NCBI RefSeq assembly: GCF_014873495.1
Contig: NZ_JADBGF010000001.1
Coordinates: 6,386,001 to 6,450,000, forward strand
DNA length: 64,000 nt
From: Streptomyces stelliscabiei
Lineage (GTDB): Bacteria > Actinomycetota > Actinomycetes > Streptomycetales > Streptomycetaceae
Direction: 5' to 3'
Shown here: positions 15,255 to 23,959 of the stretch, in pieces
Numbering within the stretch: the stretch's first letter is position 1
How the letters are laid out: the number at the start of each line of letters is the position of its first letter
Position numbers and translations under genes: made by a program
The notes under the pieces: generated by a model
Databases searched by the model: none
What the model saw: only the letters and a program-made list of their open reading frames with translations
Told to the model about the DNA's origin: nothing

Positions 15255-16907
15255 GTGAACCGAGGCCGGCGCAGGGCACCCCGCAGGAAGACGGCGATCA
15301 CCTCGAAAGGGTTGCTCCTGGGGACGGGAGCCGTCCTGGCGGGTGGCGCGGTCGCGGTGGCCGTGACCGTGTGGCCGGGCGACGGGACACGCACGCCCAG
15401 CGGCTCGGAGCCGTCGCGGGCGGGCTCGTCCGTGAACGCCGCCGAGAAGGCCCCCTCCGCGTCCCCGTCCCCCTCGCGCTCGTACCCGCTGTCCCAGAAA
15501 CCGCGGACCATCCCCGCCGTACGGCAGCACGAGGCCGCCCGCGGCCCCGGCTGGAAGCCCGCCGACGGCGGCCGGGTCGTCGTACGGAACGCGGCGCTCG
15601 CCGACGAGGGGCGGCTGACCGCCGGGGAGCTGGGGCTGGCCTACGCGGGGGACGCGCGCCCCCGCGCCGGGGACGTGGAGCTGGCGCTGACCGGGGCCGA
15701 CCAGCCGAGGTCGGAGGCGTACACGCTGACGGTGAAGGACCGGCGGGTACGGATCGCCGCGCCCGCCGAGGCGGGCGTCTTCTACGGGACGCGCACCCTG
15801 AAGCAGGAGGTGCGCGGCGGCGGTACGGCACCGGAGGGCGTCGTCCGCGACGAGCCGGCCAAGCCGCAGCGTGGGTTCATGCTCGACATCGCGCGCAAGC
15901 ACTTCACGGCGGGCTGGATCGAGGACCGCGTCCGTGAGCTGGGCGACCTGAAGTACAACCAGCTCGGGCTGCACTTCTCCGACGACCAGGGCTTCCGCAT
16001 CGCCTCCACGAGCCACCCCGAGGTGGTGTCGGACCAGCACCTCACCAAGGCCCAGGTGCGGAAGATCCTGGACCTCGCGAAGAGCCGGCACATCCAGGTC
16101 GTACCGGAGATCGACTCCCCCGGGCACCTGGGGGCCGTGATCGCGGGCAATCCCGGGCTGCAGCTGCGGAACGCCCAGGGCGTGGCCGCGAGCGGGGCCG
16201 TCGACATCTCCAACCCGAGGTCGGCCGTGGTCGTGGACGAGCTGCTCGACGAGTACGCCGGTCTCTTCGACGGCGCGTACTGGCATCTCGGCGGGGACGA
16301 GTACCGGGCGCTGATGGCGTCGAACCCCGAGGCGTCCTACCCGCAGCTGGCCGCCGCCGCGCGGCAGAAGTACGGCCCCGGCGCGACCGTCGCCGACCTC
16401 GCCACCGGCTGGCTCAACGACCGCGCCAAGGTGATGCGCGGCCATGACCGGACCGTGCGGGCCTGGAACGACGGGTTCTTCCGGGGCGGCTCGGTCCAGG
16501 CGGACAGGTCGATCCAGGTCGCGTACTGGACGGGCAAGGAGATCGGGGCCCGGCAGCCCGTCGAGTATCTGAGCGCCGGACGGCAGGTGATCAACTACAA
16601 CGACGAGTACCTGTACTACGTCCTCGGCGAGCCCAACCAGTTCTTCTACCCGACCGGACAGCGCATCTACGAGTCCTGGACGCCACGGGTGCTGCGCGGC
16701 ACGACCGCCGTCCCGGCCCGGTACGACGACCAGATCCTCGGCGGTTCGTTCGCCGTCTGGTGCGACCTCGCGAACCGGCAGACCGAGGCGCAGGTCGCGG
16801 CGGGCGTGCGGATGCCGCTGCGGGCGCTGTCGCAGAAGCTGTGGGATCCGGGGAAGCCGACGCTGAGCTGGGCGCAGTTCCGGGAGCTGGCGGGGAAGGT
16901 GAGCTGA
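15255..16907 (+). CDS. Secreted family GH20 beta-N-acetylhexosaminidase
   Basis: About 550-aa exported glycosidase removing terminal GlcNAc/GalNAc, probably from chitin oligomers or cell-wall sugars. Order: basic N-terminus with a signal/anchor helix (LLLGTGAVLAGGAVAVAVTV), a Ser/Pro linker, a GH20b-like beta domain, then the TIM barrel from QRGFMLDIARKHF. The substrate-assisted catalytic Asp-Glu pair is in WHLGGDEYRAL. The EIDSPGHLGAV motif and the Trp-rich C-terminus are typical. GTG at 15255 is favoured because GAGGG lies upstream; GTG at 15219 would add 12 residues without a ribosome-binding site. It is divergent from the preceding gene. Confidence 0.92.
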   Translation: MNRGRRRAPRRKTAITSKGLLLGTGAVLAGGAVAVAVTVWPGDGTRTPSGSEPSRAGSSVNAAEKAPSASPSPSRSYPLSQKPRTIPAVRQHEAARGPGWKPADGGRVVVRNAALADEGRLTAGELGLAYAGDARPRAGDVELALTGADQPRSEAYTLTVKDRRVRIAAPAEAGVFYGTRTLKQEVRGGGTAPEGVVRDEPAKPQRGFMLDIARKHFTAGWIEDRVRELGDLKYNQLGLHFSDDQGFRIASTSHPEVVSDQHLTKAQVRKILDLAKSRHIQVVPEIDSPGHLGAVIAGNPGLQLRNAQGVAASGAVDISNPRSAVVVDELLDEYAGLFDGAYWHLGGDEYRALMASNPEASYPQLAAAARQKYGPGATVADLATGWLNDRAKVMRGHDRTVRAWNDGFFRGGSVQADRSIQVAYWTGKEIGARQPVEYLSAGRQVINYNDEYLYYVLGEPNQFFYPTGQRIYESWTPRVLRGTTAVPARYDDQILGGSFAVWCDLANRQTEAQVAAGVRMPLRALSQKLWDPGKPTLSWAQFRELAGKVS

Positions 16908-17052
16908 GGCGGTGGTGGGTCGCGGCGCCGGTGAATCGAATGGACGGGCGGGGCGGGTGAACCGTATGTTCCGCGTGTTCTGATCGCCGAGCGTGAGGGT
17001 CCGCGGAGGACCGTGTTCGGCGCGCGTTTCGATCACACGGGGGCTTCGAACG

Positions 17053-17910
17053 ATGGACTGTGCGCGTTGCGGGAACCACACCGCGACACCCGGAGGACAG
17101 CTGTGCCGTGGCTGCGACGCGGCGGCTCCGCGCCCGGAGTCTCCGCCGCCGGCCGCGTATCCGGTGACGGACCCGTCGGTGACGTACCCGGCCGCTCCGC
17201 CGCTCGCGACCCACACGGAGCTGCCCATCCAGTCGCCGCACGGCCCCGCCTGGCTGCGGTCACCGGTGGCGCTCGGGCGGGCGGTGGCGATCCTGCTCGG
17301 CGCGGTCGCCGCCGCGGACGTGGTCGCGGTGTGGGCGGACCTCTCGCTCCTCGACGTGTCGGACCGGCTGGCCGGCGAGGACTGGAGCGTGGCTTTGGAG
17401 CGCGACTCCGACCGGGCTGACGGGCTCGTCGCGCTGGCGGGCATCCTCCAGACGCTCACCTACGTCGCCGCGATCGTCGTCTTCCTGGTGTGGTTCCACC
17501 GGGTGCGGGTCAACGCCGAGGTGTTCGACCCCTTCGGGCATCGCAAGAAGCGGGGCTGGGCGATCGGCGGCTGGTTCGTGCCGGTGGTGAACCTGTGGTT
17601 CCCGCGCCGGATCGCGATCGACTGCTGGGACGCGAGCAGCCCGTGGGAGAAGCCGCGGTCGCACGCGCTCGTCAACACCTGGTGGACGCTGTGGCTGCTC
17701 AGCCTGTTCGCGGGGGAGGCCGGGGACCGGGCGTACCTCAGGGCGGAGGAGATCGAGGAGTACCGGGTGGCCGCTCGGCAGATGCTCTTCGCGGACTCTC
17801 TGGAAATCGTGGCCGCCGTGTTCGCCGCCCTGTTCGTCCTCGCGCTCACGCGGATGCAGAACGACAGGGCGCGCGGCGGTCCGCGCGAGCCGGAGCCCGG
17901 CACCGTGTGA
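17053..17910 (+). CDS. DUF4328 membrane protein with N-terminal zinc ribbon
   Basis: 285 aa. Begins with a CxxC...CxxC zinc ribbon (MDCARCGNHT, LCRGC), followed by a proline-rich linker and about four hydrophobic segments. The DUF4328 signature is visible: FLVWFHRVRVNAEVFDP, then GWAIGGWFVPVVNLWFPRR. Function of the family is unknown; many Streptomyces copies exist. ATG at 17053 places the zinc ribbon at the very N-terminus. GTG starts further upstream (from 16993) are possible but add no recognisable feature. No operon partner is evident. Confidence 0.85.
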   Translation: MDCARCGNHTATPGGQLCRGCDAAAPRPESPPPAAYPVTDPSVTYPAAPPLATHTELPIQSPHGPAWLRSPVALGRAVAILLGAVAAADVVAVWADLSLLDVSDRLAGEDWSVALERDSDRADGLVALAGILQTLTYVAAIVVFLVWFHRVRVNAEVFDPFGHRKKRGWAIGGWFVPVVNLWFPRRIAIDCWDASSPWEKPRSHALVNTWWTLWLLSLFAGEAGDRAYLRAEEIEEYRVAARQMLFADSLEIVAAVFAALFVLALTRMQNDRARGGPREPEPGTV

Positions 17911-18000
17911 GCCCGGTCCCCTGTGGGCCGTCTGCGCGGAACCGTGCGGATTGCCCGATTCCGGGCGCGAACTGCCGTACGTGTGTGGTGTATTCCCGTT

Positions 18001-18537
18001 ATGGGGTACTGGGGGTACTACGTCGTGGGCAGAAGCGGGCAGCGTCTGTCGGGGCTGGACGCGCTGGGCGGGGCCAAGGGGTTGACGTTGTGCGCGACGG
18101 CGGCCGGTGACTGGCAGGTGTGGGCGTATCCGACGGGCGCGCCCGGTGCCGAGACCGCGACGGCGGCCGGCGACGTCGGGAACATGAACACGCTGGCCCG
18201 GGAGACGGGGGCGCCCGCGCTGTTCGGCTACGTCATGGACAGCGACTGTGTGGTCGTCGAGGCCGCCGGGCCGGAGAGCGGCGCGTGGACCACGTGTCTC
18301 GCGCGGCGGGCCATGGCCGCGTACCTGGGCGACGGCGAGGGGCTCACCGTCGAGGACTACTTCCTCGAACCGCGCGACGCCGCCGAACGTGCCGTCGCCT
18401 GGGCCGCGGAGGCCGGGCGGGCCGTCGACGCGCAGGCGCTGGTCGATGTGTTGACCTCAGAGCCTGGACCGGCGGACCCCCTGGCTGAAAACATTCTGTT
18501 CCGGTTGCTCGACCGGCTCGGGGTCGTCCCTCTGTGA
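18001..18537 (+). CDS. Uncharacterised Streptomyces protein
   Basis: 178 aa, cytosolic, no membrane segment. Begins MGYWGYYVVGRSG; contains a hydrophobic ALFGYVMDSDCVVVEAAG stretch and an acidic C-terminal helical region (LVDVLTSEPGPADPLAENILFRLLDRLGV). I do not recognise the family. There is no Shine-Dalgarno before ATG 18001, but TATTCC lies about 8 bp upstream, so a leaderless transcript is plausible. It is followed after 85 bp by another uncharacterised gene on the same strand. Confidence 0.7.
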   Translation: MGYWGYYVVGRSGQRLSGLDALGGAKGLTLCATAAGDWQVWAYPTGAPGAETATAAGDVGNMNTLARETGAPALFGYVMDSDCVVVEAAGPESGAWTTCLARRAMAAYLGDGEGLTVEDYFLEPRDAAERAVAWAAEAGRAVDAQALVDVLTSEPGPADPLAENILFRLLDRLGVVPL

Positions 18538-18622
18538 CACTCCCGTGCCGTCGCACGCAGTAAGGGGAAGTGCGGGCTCCGTATAACCGGGGTGTGGTCG
18601 AGCGGGATACAGGGGAGGCGCG

Positions 18623-19231
18623 ATGAGCCTGGTGGAGCTGTTGGCCCAGGCCGACGAACGCGGTCTGGCGGCAAGCGGGTTGGCTTGTTTGGACCGTTGC
18701 GTACCGCTTCTCGGTGGTGACGACGAGGTCCTGCGTCCGCTGTGGGCGGGACTCGTGGACGACGGCGAGGGGTGGGGGGAGAAGGTCGCGAAGGCACGGG
18801 GTGAACTGGCCTCGTCCGATGCCGATGCCGATGCCGATGCAAGCGCAGCTGTCGGCGCTGGTGCGGCTTCCGCCTCCGGTGCGGACGTGGTCCTGCTGGC
18901 CCGTCGGATGCTCGACGCGGTTCCCGACGAGCGGTCCGGTGACGCGTTGCGCGCGTGGGCGGAGGTCTGCTCCGTCTCCGCGCTGAGGATCCATCAGTTG
19001 CTCGACCCGCTGGACGCCGGGGGAGAGGACTCGGTGGCGGACTGCCGTGCGGGCCGCACCGAGGGGGCCTCCCATCTGGTCGCCGCCGAACTGCGCCGGC
19101 AGGTCGTCGTGCTCGAACTGCTCGCGCAGCACGGGGCGGCGGGGGTGCGCCAGGCGCTGGGTGTGGCCACGGAGGGGCGGCGCGTGCTGCGGGCGGTCGT
19201 GTCGCGGCGGGCGCGCGGGGCGGGGCGGTAA
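18623..19231 (+). CDS. Uncharacterised alpha-helical protein with Asp-Ala repeat
   Basis: 202 aa, Ala/Leu/Arg-rich, predicted mostly helical. ATG at 18623 follows GGGAGGCGCG. About residues 66-73 are a run of alternating Asp and Ala encoded by four tandem GATGCC hexamers (about 18817-18840), a slippage-prone microsatellite. The remainder (LLARRMLDAVPDERSGDALRAWAEV; ELRRQVVVLELLAQHG) suggests a helical bundle. No family recognised. It may be co-transcribed with the gene at 18001. Confidence 0.7.
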   Translation: MSLVELLAQADERGLAASGLACLDRCVPLLGGDDEVLRPLWAGLVDDGEGWGEKVAKARGELASSDADADADASAAVGAGAASASGADVVLLARRMLDAVPDERSGDALRAWAEVCSVSALRIHQLLDPLDAGGEDSVADCRAGRTEGASHLVAAELRRQVVVLELLAQHGAAGVRQALGVATEGRRVLRAVVSRRARGAGR

Positions 19232-19350
19232 ACCTCGGTTCCTGGCAGGTCCTGTGGGTGTCCTGAGGCCGGGTGTGGCGGTCCTGCGCCGGTGTCGCGC
19301 ACACGCTGAAATCGCGAAACGTCTCACGCGGGGCGGGCGCTTTCCCGAGT

Positions 19351-19779
19351 GTGAGCGCACAGCAGACATTCAGTTCGGGCGATGCCCCCAGCGCGCCGGG
19401 GAGCCTCGGGAGCCGGCCCACGAGCGCGGCGAAGCCCCTTCGGTGGGCGGCCGACGCGGTGGCGATGATGCGGGAAGGGGCGCGGGTGCGCCTCGACTAC
19501 TCGACACAGAGTCTGTGGCGGGTGGACCGGATGATCGAGGAGATACGACGGGAGGGCGCGCCCTACGCCGCCGTGGAGGGGGCGTTGCGGGGGTTCGGGG
19601 CGTACGGCGGTGAGGTCGTCGTGCGGTGGGCCGGGGGCGAGTGGGTCGCGTCGGGCGGGGGGTTCTGGGTGCGGACCTGGGACGGCCGCTTCTGGGATCC
19701 GCTGGACGAGGCGCGGCGCTGTTTCGCCGGCGAGGGTTCGCTGCGGCTGCTGTGCCGTGACGCGATGCCGTCCGGCTGA
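19351..19779 (+). CDS. Uncharacterised small protein
   Basis: About 142 aa, no membrane segment. The conserved-looking core is ADAVAMMREGARVRLDYSTQSLWRVDRMIEEIRREG, followed by a Trp-rich strand region (VVVRWAGGEWVASGGGFWVRTWDGRFWDPLDEARR). This resembles small DUF proteins that occur throughout Streptomyces, but I cannot name the family. The start is uncertain: GTG 19351 is used here; ATG codons within AMMREG would give a shorter form. Confidence 0.6.
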   Translation: MSAQQTFSSGDAPSAPGSLGSRPTSAAKPLRWAADAVAMMREGARVRLDYSTQSLWRVDRMIEEIRREGAPYAAVEGALRGFGAYGGEVVVRWAGGEWVASGGGFWVRTWDGRFWDPLDEARRCFAGEGSLRLLCRDAMPSG

Positions 19780-19981
19780 CGTGGCCAGGCGCGTCGCCGC
19801 GGGTGAGCGGGTCCGCTGCGGGGCCGAGGTGGCGGAGGTTGACGGTGTGACACTTCCGTGGAGCCCGGCGCAGATGACCATGGGGGCTTGGCGGCGGCCG
19901 GGACGGTCCCCGCAACGCCATCCCGGCACCGACTCGGCACGGGCTCGGACAGCCTGCGGCCAGGGAGGGGAACCTCGGCGC

Positions 19982-20572
19982 GTGCAGGCGTACGACGGTG
20001 AACTGGGCGCGGCCGTCGCGCGGGCCCAGGCCGGGGACGAGGCCGCCTTCGCGGTGGCCTACCGGCTCGTGCAGCCCGGACTGCTGGGGTACCTGCGCGG
20101 CATCGTCGGGGACGACGCGGAGGACGTCGCCTCGGACGCCTGGCTGGAGATAGCGCGGGACCTCGGGCGGTTCAAGGGCGACGGGGCGGGGTTCCGGGGC
20201 TGGAGTGCGACCATCGCCCGGCACCGGGCCCTGGACCATCTGAGGCGCCAGAGGGTCCGGCCCCGGGCGACCGCGCTGGAGAACGACCTGCTGGAGCTGC
20301 CGGGCACGCACAGCACCCCGGACCAGGCCCTGGAGACCCTCTCCACCGAGCAGGCGCTCGCACTCGTCGCCCGGCTGCCCCGCGATCAGGCCGAGGCCGT
20401 ACTGCTGCGCGTCGTCGTCGGCCTCGACGGCCCCGCCGCCGCCCGTGTCCTCGGCAAACGCCCCGGCGCGGTCCGTACCGCCACGCACCGGGGGCTGAAG
20501 CGACTGGCCCAGCTCCTGCGGAGCGAGGGTGTGACGGATGACGGCCCCCGGACGCTGGGGGAGTCGAGATGA
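19982..20572 (+). CDS. ECF-family RNA polymerase sigma factor (first of tandem pair)
   Basis: 196 aa. Region 2 runs from EAAFAVAYRLVQPGLLGYLRGIVGDDAEDVASDAWLEIARDL to FRGWSATIARHRALDHLRR; region 4 is VARLPRDQAEAVLLRVVVGLDGPAAARVLGKRPGAVRTATHRGLKRL. It should direct RNA polymerase to promoters of a small regulon. GTG at 19982 follows GGGAGGGG. Its stop overlaps the start of the next gene (ATGA at 20569-20572), whose product is a single-pass membrane protein and the obvious candidate regulator. A paralogous pair follows at 21685. A long frame-open upstream extension is rejected because it has no sigma-like content. Confidence 0.9.
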   Translation: MQAYDGELGAAVARAQAGDEAAFAVAYRLVQPGLLGYLRGIVGDDAEDVASDAWLEIARDLGRFKGDGAGFRGWSATIARHRALDHLRRQRVRPRATALENDLLELPGTHSTPDQALETLSTEQALALVARLPRDQAEAVLLRVVVGLDGPAAARVLGKRPGAVRTATHRGLKRLAQLLRSEGVTDDGPRTLGESR

Positions 20573-21357
20573 CCGACAGCGACCACGGCCTGCACGGCGC
20601 CGACACCCACCACCGCGCCCACGCGTCCGCCGACAGGGAAGGGCACCCGCGTGACGACCAGGGCCCTGCCTCCCTGTCCGACGGCGTGACCGCGCCCTCC
20701 GTCGAGCGTGTCTCCCCCCTTCTCGCCGCCGCCGTGCGCGGTGGCGGGGAGGCCGACAGCGTGGGGGAGGCACGGGCGGTGGCGGCCTTCCTGGCCGCGC
20801 GGGAGACGGGGGCGCGTACGGCCCGTACCCGGCGGCGCGACGACTGGCGGCCGAACGCGCGGCGCCGCGTGCAGCTGTCGATCCGTACCACCCTGGCCGT
20901 ACTGCTGGCGGGCCTCACCCTCGGCGGAGTCGCCTTCGCGGCGGTCGGACCGGCCGCACGCGACGACGAGGGCGCCGGCCGGGAACACGCGCGCGACGGA
21001 GGCCAGGAGCGGCGTCCCCGTACGGCCGACAGCGCTCCCGCCCGTCCCGGACCCTCCACCGCGGACCGCCCGGACCTGGACCAAAAACCCACCGCGTCCG
21101 GGCAGCCGGGCAGCACCGACGGACCGCGCAACGGCGGCGGCAAGCCCGACGGCAAGTCCGACGGCAACGACAAAGGCCGTAGCGAGGGCGGCAAGCCGAG
21201 GCCCTCGTCGCGTCCCGCCGGTCCCGACGCGTCAAGGGCGGCGAACGAGTCCGGGCGGCCGGGAGGCGAGGGACGACGTCCGGCGGTCGCGGAACGCGAC
21301 GAGGCGGGCGCGGGACGGAAGCCGGGCGGCGAAACGCGGGGCCCGGAAACGAAGTGA
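20569..21357 (+). CDS. Single-pass membrane protein, putative anti-sigma partner
   Basis: 262 aa. The cytosolic N-terminal about 100 residues include a short helical block (VERVSPLLAAAVRGGGEADSV, ARAVAAFLAARETGA); one membrane segment at about residues 104-127 (LSIRTTLAVLLAGLTLGGVAF); the outer half is disordered, rich in Gly, Pro, Lys, Asp and Arg. Topology and 4-bp overlap with the ECF sigma gene fit an anti-sigma role, but no zinc-binding HxxxCxxC motif is present. The same architecture, with another tail, follows the second sigma factor (22371). Function is inferred from context only. Confidence 0.75.
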   Translation: MTDSDHGLHGADTHHRAHASADREGHPRDDQGPASLSDGVTAPSVERVSPLLAAAVRGGGEADSVGEARAVAAFLAARETGARTARTRRRDDWRPNARRRVQLSIRTTLAVLLAGLTLGGVAFAAVGPAARDDEGAGREHARDGGQERRPRTADSAPARPGPSTADRPDLDQKPTASGQPGSTDGPRNGGGKPDGKSDGNDKGRSEGGKPRPSSRPAGPDASRAANESGRPGGEGRRPAVAERDEAGAGRKPGGETRGPETK

Positions 21358-21684
21358 GGCCGGCGTGCTCGCAAGACCCCCGTACTCGCAAGACACCCGG
21401 CCGACTCCGCCGATGGCAACGGCCGGGGCCGCCACCCCCCACAGGAGAGGCCCCGACCGTCGCGCGGCACGGGCCGCGCGGCGACCCGTACTCCCTACAG
21501 CGCCGCGCCCACGTTTTCTGTCACACCTCGCCGCATCACGAGTTAGTTGCATGTTCTACGGACATGGACGGTCAGCGGTTTCAGGCCGTAACGTGCCTTT
21601 CGCGCCGGATCGTGGAGGGCGGAAGACCACCGCAACCACAGCGGTTCCGAGACCGCGACCATCGATCGAGGAAGGGGCGCGTGG

Positions 21685-22371
21685 GTGCTGGGGGACGACG
21701 CGGAGCTGACCGCCGCGGTGCTTGCGGCACAGGACGGGGACGAGACCGCGTTCCGGACTGTGTACCGCTCGGTGCACCCACGGCTGCTCGGATACGTGCG
21801 GACGCTGGTCGGCGATCCGGACGCGGAGGACGTCACCTCCGAGTCCTGGCTGCAGATAGCCCGTGACCTGGAGCGGTTCAGCGGAGACGCCGACCGGTTC
21901 CGCGGCTGGGCCGCGCGGATCGCCCGCAACCGGGCCCTGGACCACATACGCATGCGGGGCCGCCGGCCCGCGATAGGCGGCGACGAGACCGAGCTGACCG
22001 CCAAGCCTGCCGAGTCCGACACGGCCGGCGAGGCGATGGAGTCCCTGGCGACCGGCCGCACGCTCTCGCTCATCGCCCAGCTGCCGCAGGACCAGGCGGA
22101 GGCGGTGGTCCTGCGCGTCGTCGTCGGCCTCGACGCGAAGACCGCCGCGGAGACTCTGGGCAAGCGCGCGGGAGCCGTACGGACGGCCGCGCACCGGGGG
22201 CTGAAACGGCTCGCCGAACTGATCGGGGAGAATCCGGAGACGGCATCGGAGACCGACCCGGAATCCAGGGGTCCGCTGGACGCCGTACCCCGACCGAGAG
22301 CCGCGCGCGTACGCGCGGCCACGTCCGCCGGTGTGACGCATACGCGTTCGCGGACGCAGAAGGATGTGTGA
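21685..22371 (+). CDS. ECF-family RNA polymerase sigma factor (second of tandem pair)
   Basis: 228 aa, clearly paralogous to the sigma at 19982: region 2 DETAFRTVYRSVHPRLLGYVRTLVGDPDAEDVTSESWLQIARDLERF and region 4 IAQLPQDQAEAVVLRVVVGLDAKTAAETLGKRAGAVRTAAHRGLKRL align almost residue for residue. A C-terminal tail of about 40 residues beyond region 4 is extra. GTG at 21685 follows GAGGAAGGGG. Its TGA stop overlaps the next start (TGATG). AT-richer DNA at about 21520-21660 probably holds its own promoter, so the two pairs may be separately controlled. Confidence 0.9.
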   Translation: MLGDDAELTAAVLAAQDGDETAFRTVYRSVHPRLLGYVRTLVGDPDAEDVTSESWLQIARDLERFSGDADRFRGWAARIARNRALDHIRMRGRRPAIGGDETELTAKPAESDTAGEAMESLATGRTLSLIAQLPQDQAEAVVLRVVVGLDAKTAAETLGKRAGAVRTAAHRGLKRLAELIGENPETASETDPESRGPLDAVPRPRAARVRAATSAGVTHTRSRTQKDV

Positions 22372-23654
22372 TGGCCGACGAGCAGTACAGGTGGCTGAAC
22401 CGCGACGCCGCGGAGCGGCTGCTGAGCGGGAAGCCGCTCGAAGCCGTCGACCCCGATACCCGTGCCCGTGCCGACCGGCTCGCCGAGGCGCTCGGCGCCC
22501 TGGCGGCGGAGGCCGCGCCTGAGCCTTCACCGGATCCCGAACTCCCGGGCGAGGAGGCCGCGTTGGCCGCCTTCCGCACCGCCCGCACGACTTCCTGGAC
22601 CCCTGCGCTCGACTCCGGTGAGAGCGGCCGGGCCGAGGAGTCCGGCCGCGGCGGCCGTACGCACCCCGCCGCCTCGCCCGCGGCCGACGCGGGTGTCGTC
22701 CACCTCGGCCGACCCGCGCGGACGTCCGCCTCGTCGGGGAGCCGACGGGCCCGCTGGGGCCGCCCGGTGCGGTTCGGGCTGGTCGCGGCGGTGGCCGCCG
22801 GGATGCTCGGCGGGGTCACGGTGGTGGCCGGCGGCGGCGCGCTGAGCGTGTTCCGCGGCGACGAACCGGAACCCTCCGCCACCGTTTCCGCCGGCCGGTC
22901 GCCGGACCGGCCGCTGATGTCACCTTCGCCCGACACGGAGAAGGGCGACGACAGGCGCGGGGCGTGGGGCCAGGCAGTGCCCGACGAGTCTCCGGCCCCC
23001 TCCTCGCAGGGCGACGCCCCCTCCGGCGAGGGCACCGGCGGTGCCGACGAGGACGAGCGGTCCGGTGCGAGCGGGCGGGACGGGCAGCCCACCCCGGAGT
23101 GGTGGCGGAAGGTGACCTCCGCCTGCCGTGACGTACGCGACGGCAAGGAACTCACCGCCGACCGCCGCCGCGGCCTGGAGGACGCGGCGGGCGGCAGGGG
23201 CCGGGGGCAGCTGAAGCGGTACTGCGAAGGCGTCCTGTCCGGCGGCTCCGTCAACCCCGGCGGCTCCGGCAAGGCGAAGCGGTGGGGTGCCGGCACCGGG
23301 ACGGGCGCCTCGGGCAATGGCGGCCCGTCGGTCGGCGGCGACAAGGACACCCGGTCGGGCAACGACTCCGACGATGACGACGACGCGCACCACGGCAAGG
23401 GCCGAGGCGGTCACGGGAACGGCAAGAGCCGCCACGGGAACGGCCGGGGCGACGGCAAGGGCCTCGGGCACGGGAACGGCAAGAACAAGGGCGGCAAGAA
23501 CAAGGGCCACCAGGGCGGACAGGGCGGCAAGGGGAACAAGGGCGGGAAGGGCAGCGGTGGCAGCGGTCACCGGGGTCAGTTCGCGGCCGTGACCCCGGTC
23601 GGCTTCGGCGTCGGCCCCGCCACCGCCGGACAGGCGCTCACACATCCCTCCTGA
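22371..23654 (+). CDS. Single-pass membrane protein with Gly/Lys/His-rich outer tail, putative anti-sigma partner
   Basis: About 427 aa. Cytosolic N-terminal about 130 residues starting MADEQYRWLNRDAAERLLSG; membrane helix near residues 135-158 (RFGLVAAVAAGMLGGVTVVAGG); a small extracellular region with a cysteine pair (KVTSACRDVRDGKELT; LKRYCEGVLSGG); then an unusually basic low-complexity tail of about 100 residues built from HGKG, HGNGK and GGKGNKGG units. Start at ATG 22371 (a GTG lies three bases before) overlaps the sigma stop. A role as membrane-bound sigma regulator is inferred from coupling; the tail might bind anionic wall polymers. Confidence 0.75.
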   Translation: MADEQYRWLNRDAAERLLSGKPLEAVDPDTRARADRLAEALGALAAEAAPEPSPDPELPGEEAALAAFRTARTTSWTPALDSGESGRAEESGRGGRTHPAASPAADAGVVHLGRPARTSASSGSRRARWGRPVRFGLVAAVAAGMLGGVTVVAGGGALSVFRGDEPEPSATVSAGRSPDRPLMSPSPDTEKGDDRRGAWGQAVPDESPAPSSQGDAPSGEGTGGADEDERSGASGRDGQPTPEWWRKVTSACRDVRDGKELTADRRRGLEDAAGGRGRGQLKRYCEGVLSGGSVNPGGSGKAKRWGAGTGTGASGNGGPSVGGDKDTRSGNDSDDDDDAHHGKGRGGHGNGKSRHGNGRGDGKGLGHGNGKNKGGKNKGHQGGQGGKGNKGGKGSGGSGHRGQFAAVTPVGFGVGPATAGQALTHPS

Positions 23655-23959
23655 CCTGCGTTTTCGTATCCGCTCCGAATTCTTTCGCTGAACGGGTAAC
23701 ACTTTTGGCCGCCCCGGCGCAGTAATGAGTGAGCCGACTGGTCATCGGCCGTCGCACAGAGCCGGGGTTCCCCCCGTACCTACGGCTCGTGCACCTCGGC
23801 GCGGGCGGGACACGTTCCCCCGGTCCCGCCCGCGCCCCATTACCCCCGTGATTCCCCCGTGACCCCGTACTTCCCCTGACGCGCGGGACACCCTCCCGCT
23901 ATGCGTCGTGTGACGCACGTCACTTGATCCGGGGTCCATTCGCCGTTCGACCGCTGTCG
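23655..23959. other. Intergenic region between convergent genes
   Basis: About 305 bp with no supported gene. It contains the hairpin 23798-23836 and otherwise shows nothing I can assign. Confidence 0.4.
23798..23836. terminator. Hairpin terminator between convergent genes
   Basis: Perfect 14-bp arms GGCGCGGGCGGGAC and GTCCCGCCCGCGCC around an 11-nt loop. It lies between the convergent membrane-protein and L,D-transpeptidase genes and can serve both. Confidence 0.7.

Noticed and set aside
20800..23640. CRISPR-like repetition in the Gly/Lys-rich coding tails
   Set aside because: The repetition is in-frame protein low complexity without constant-length spacers; no array-like structure was noticed anywhere in the window.
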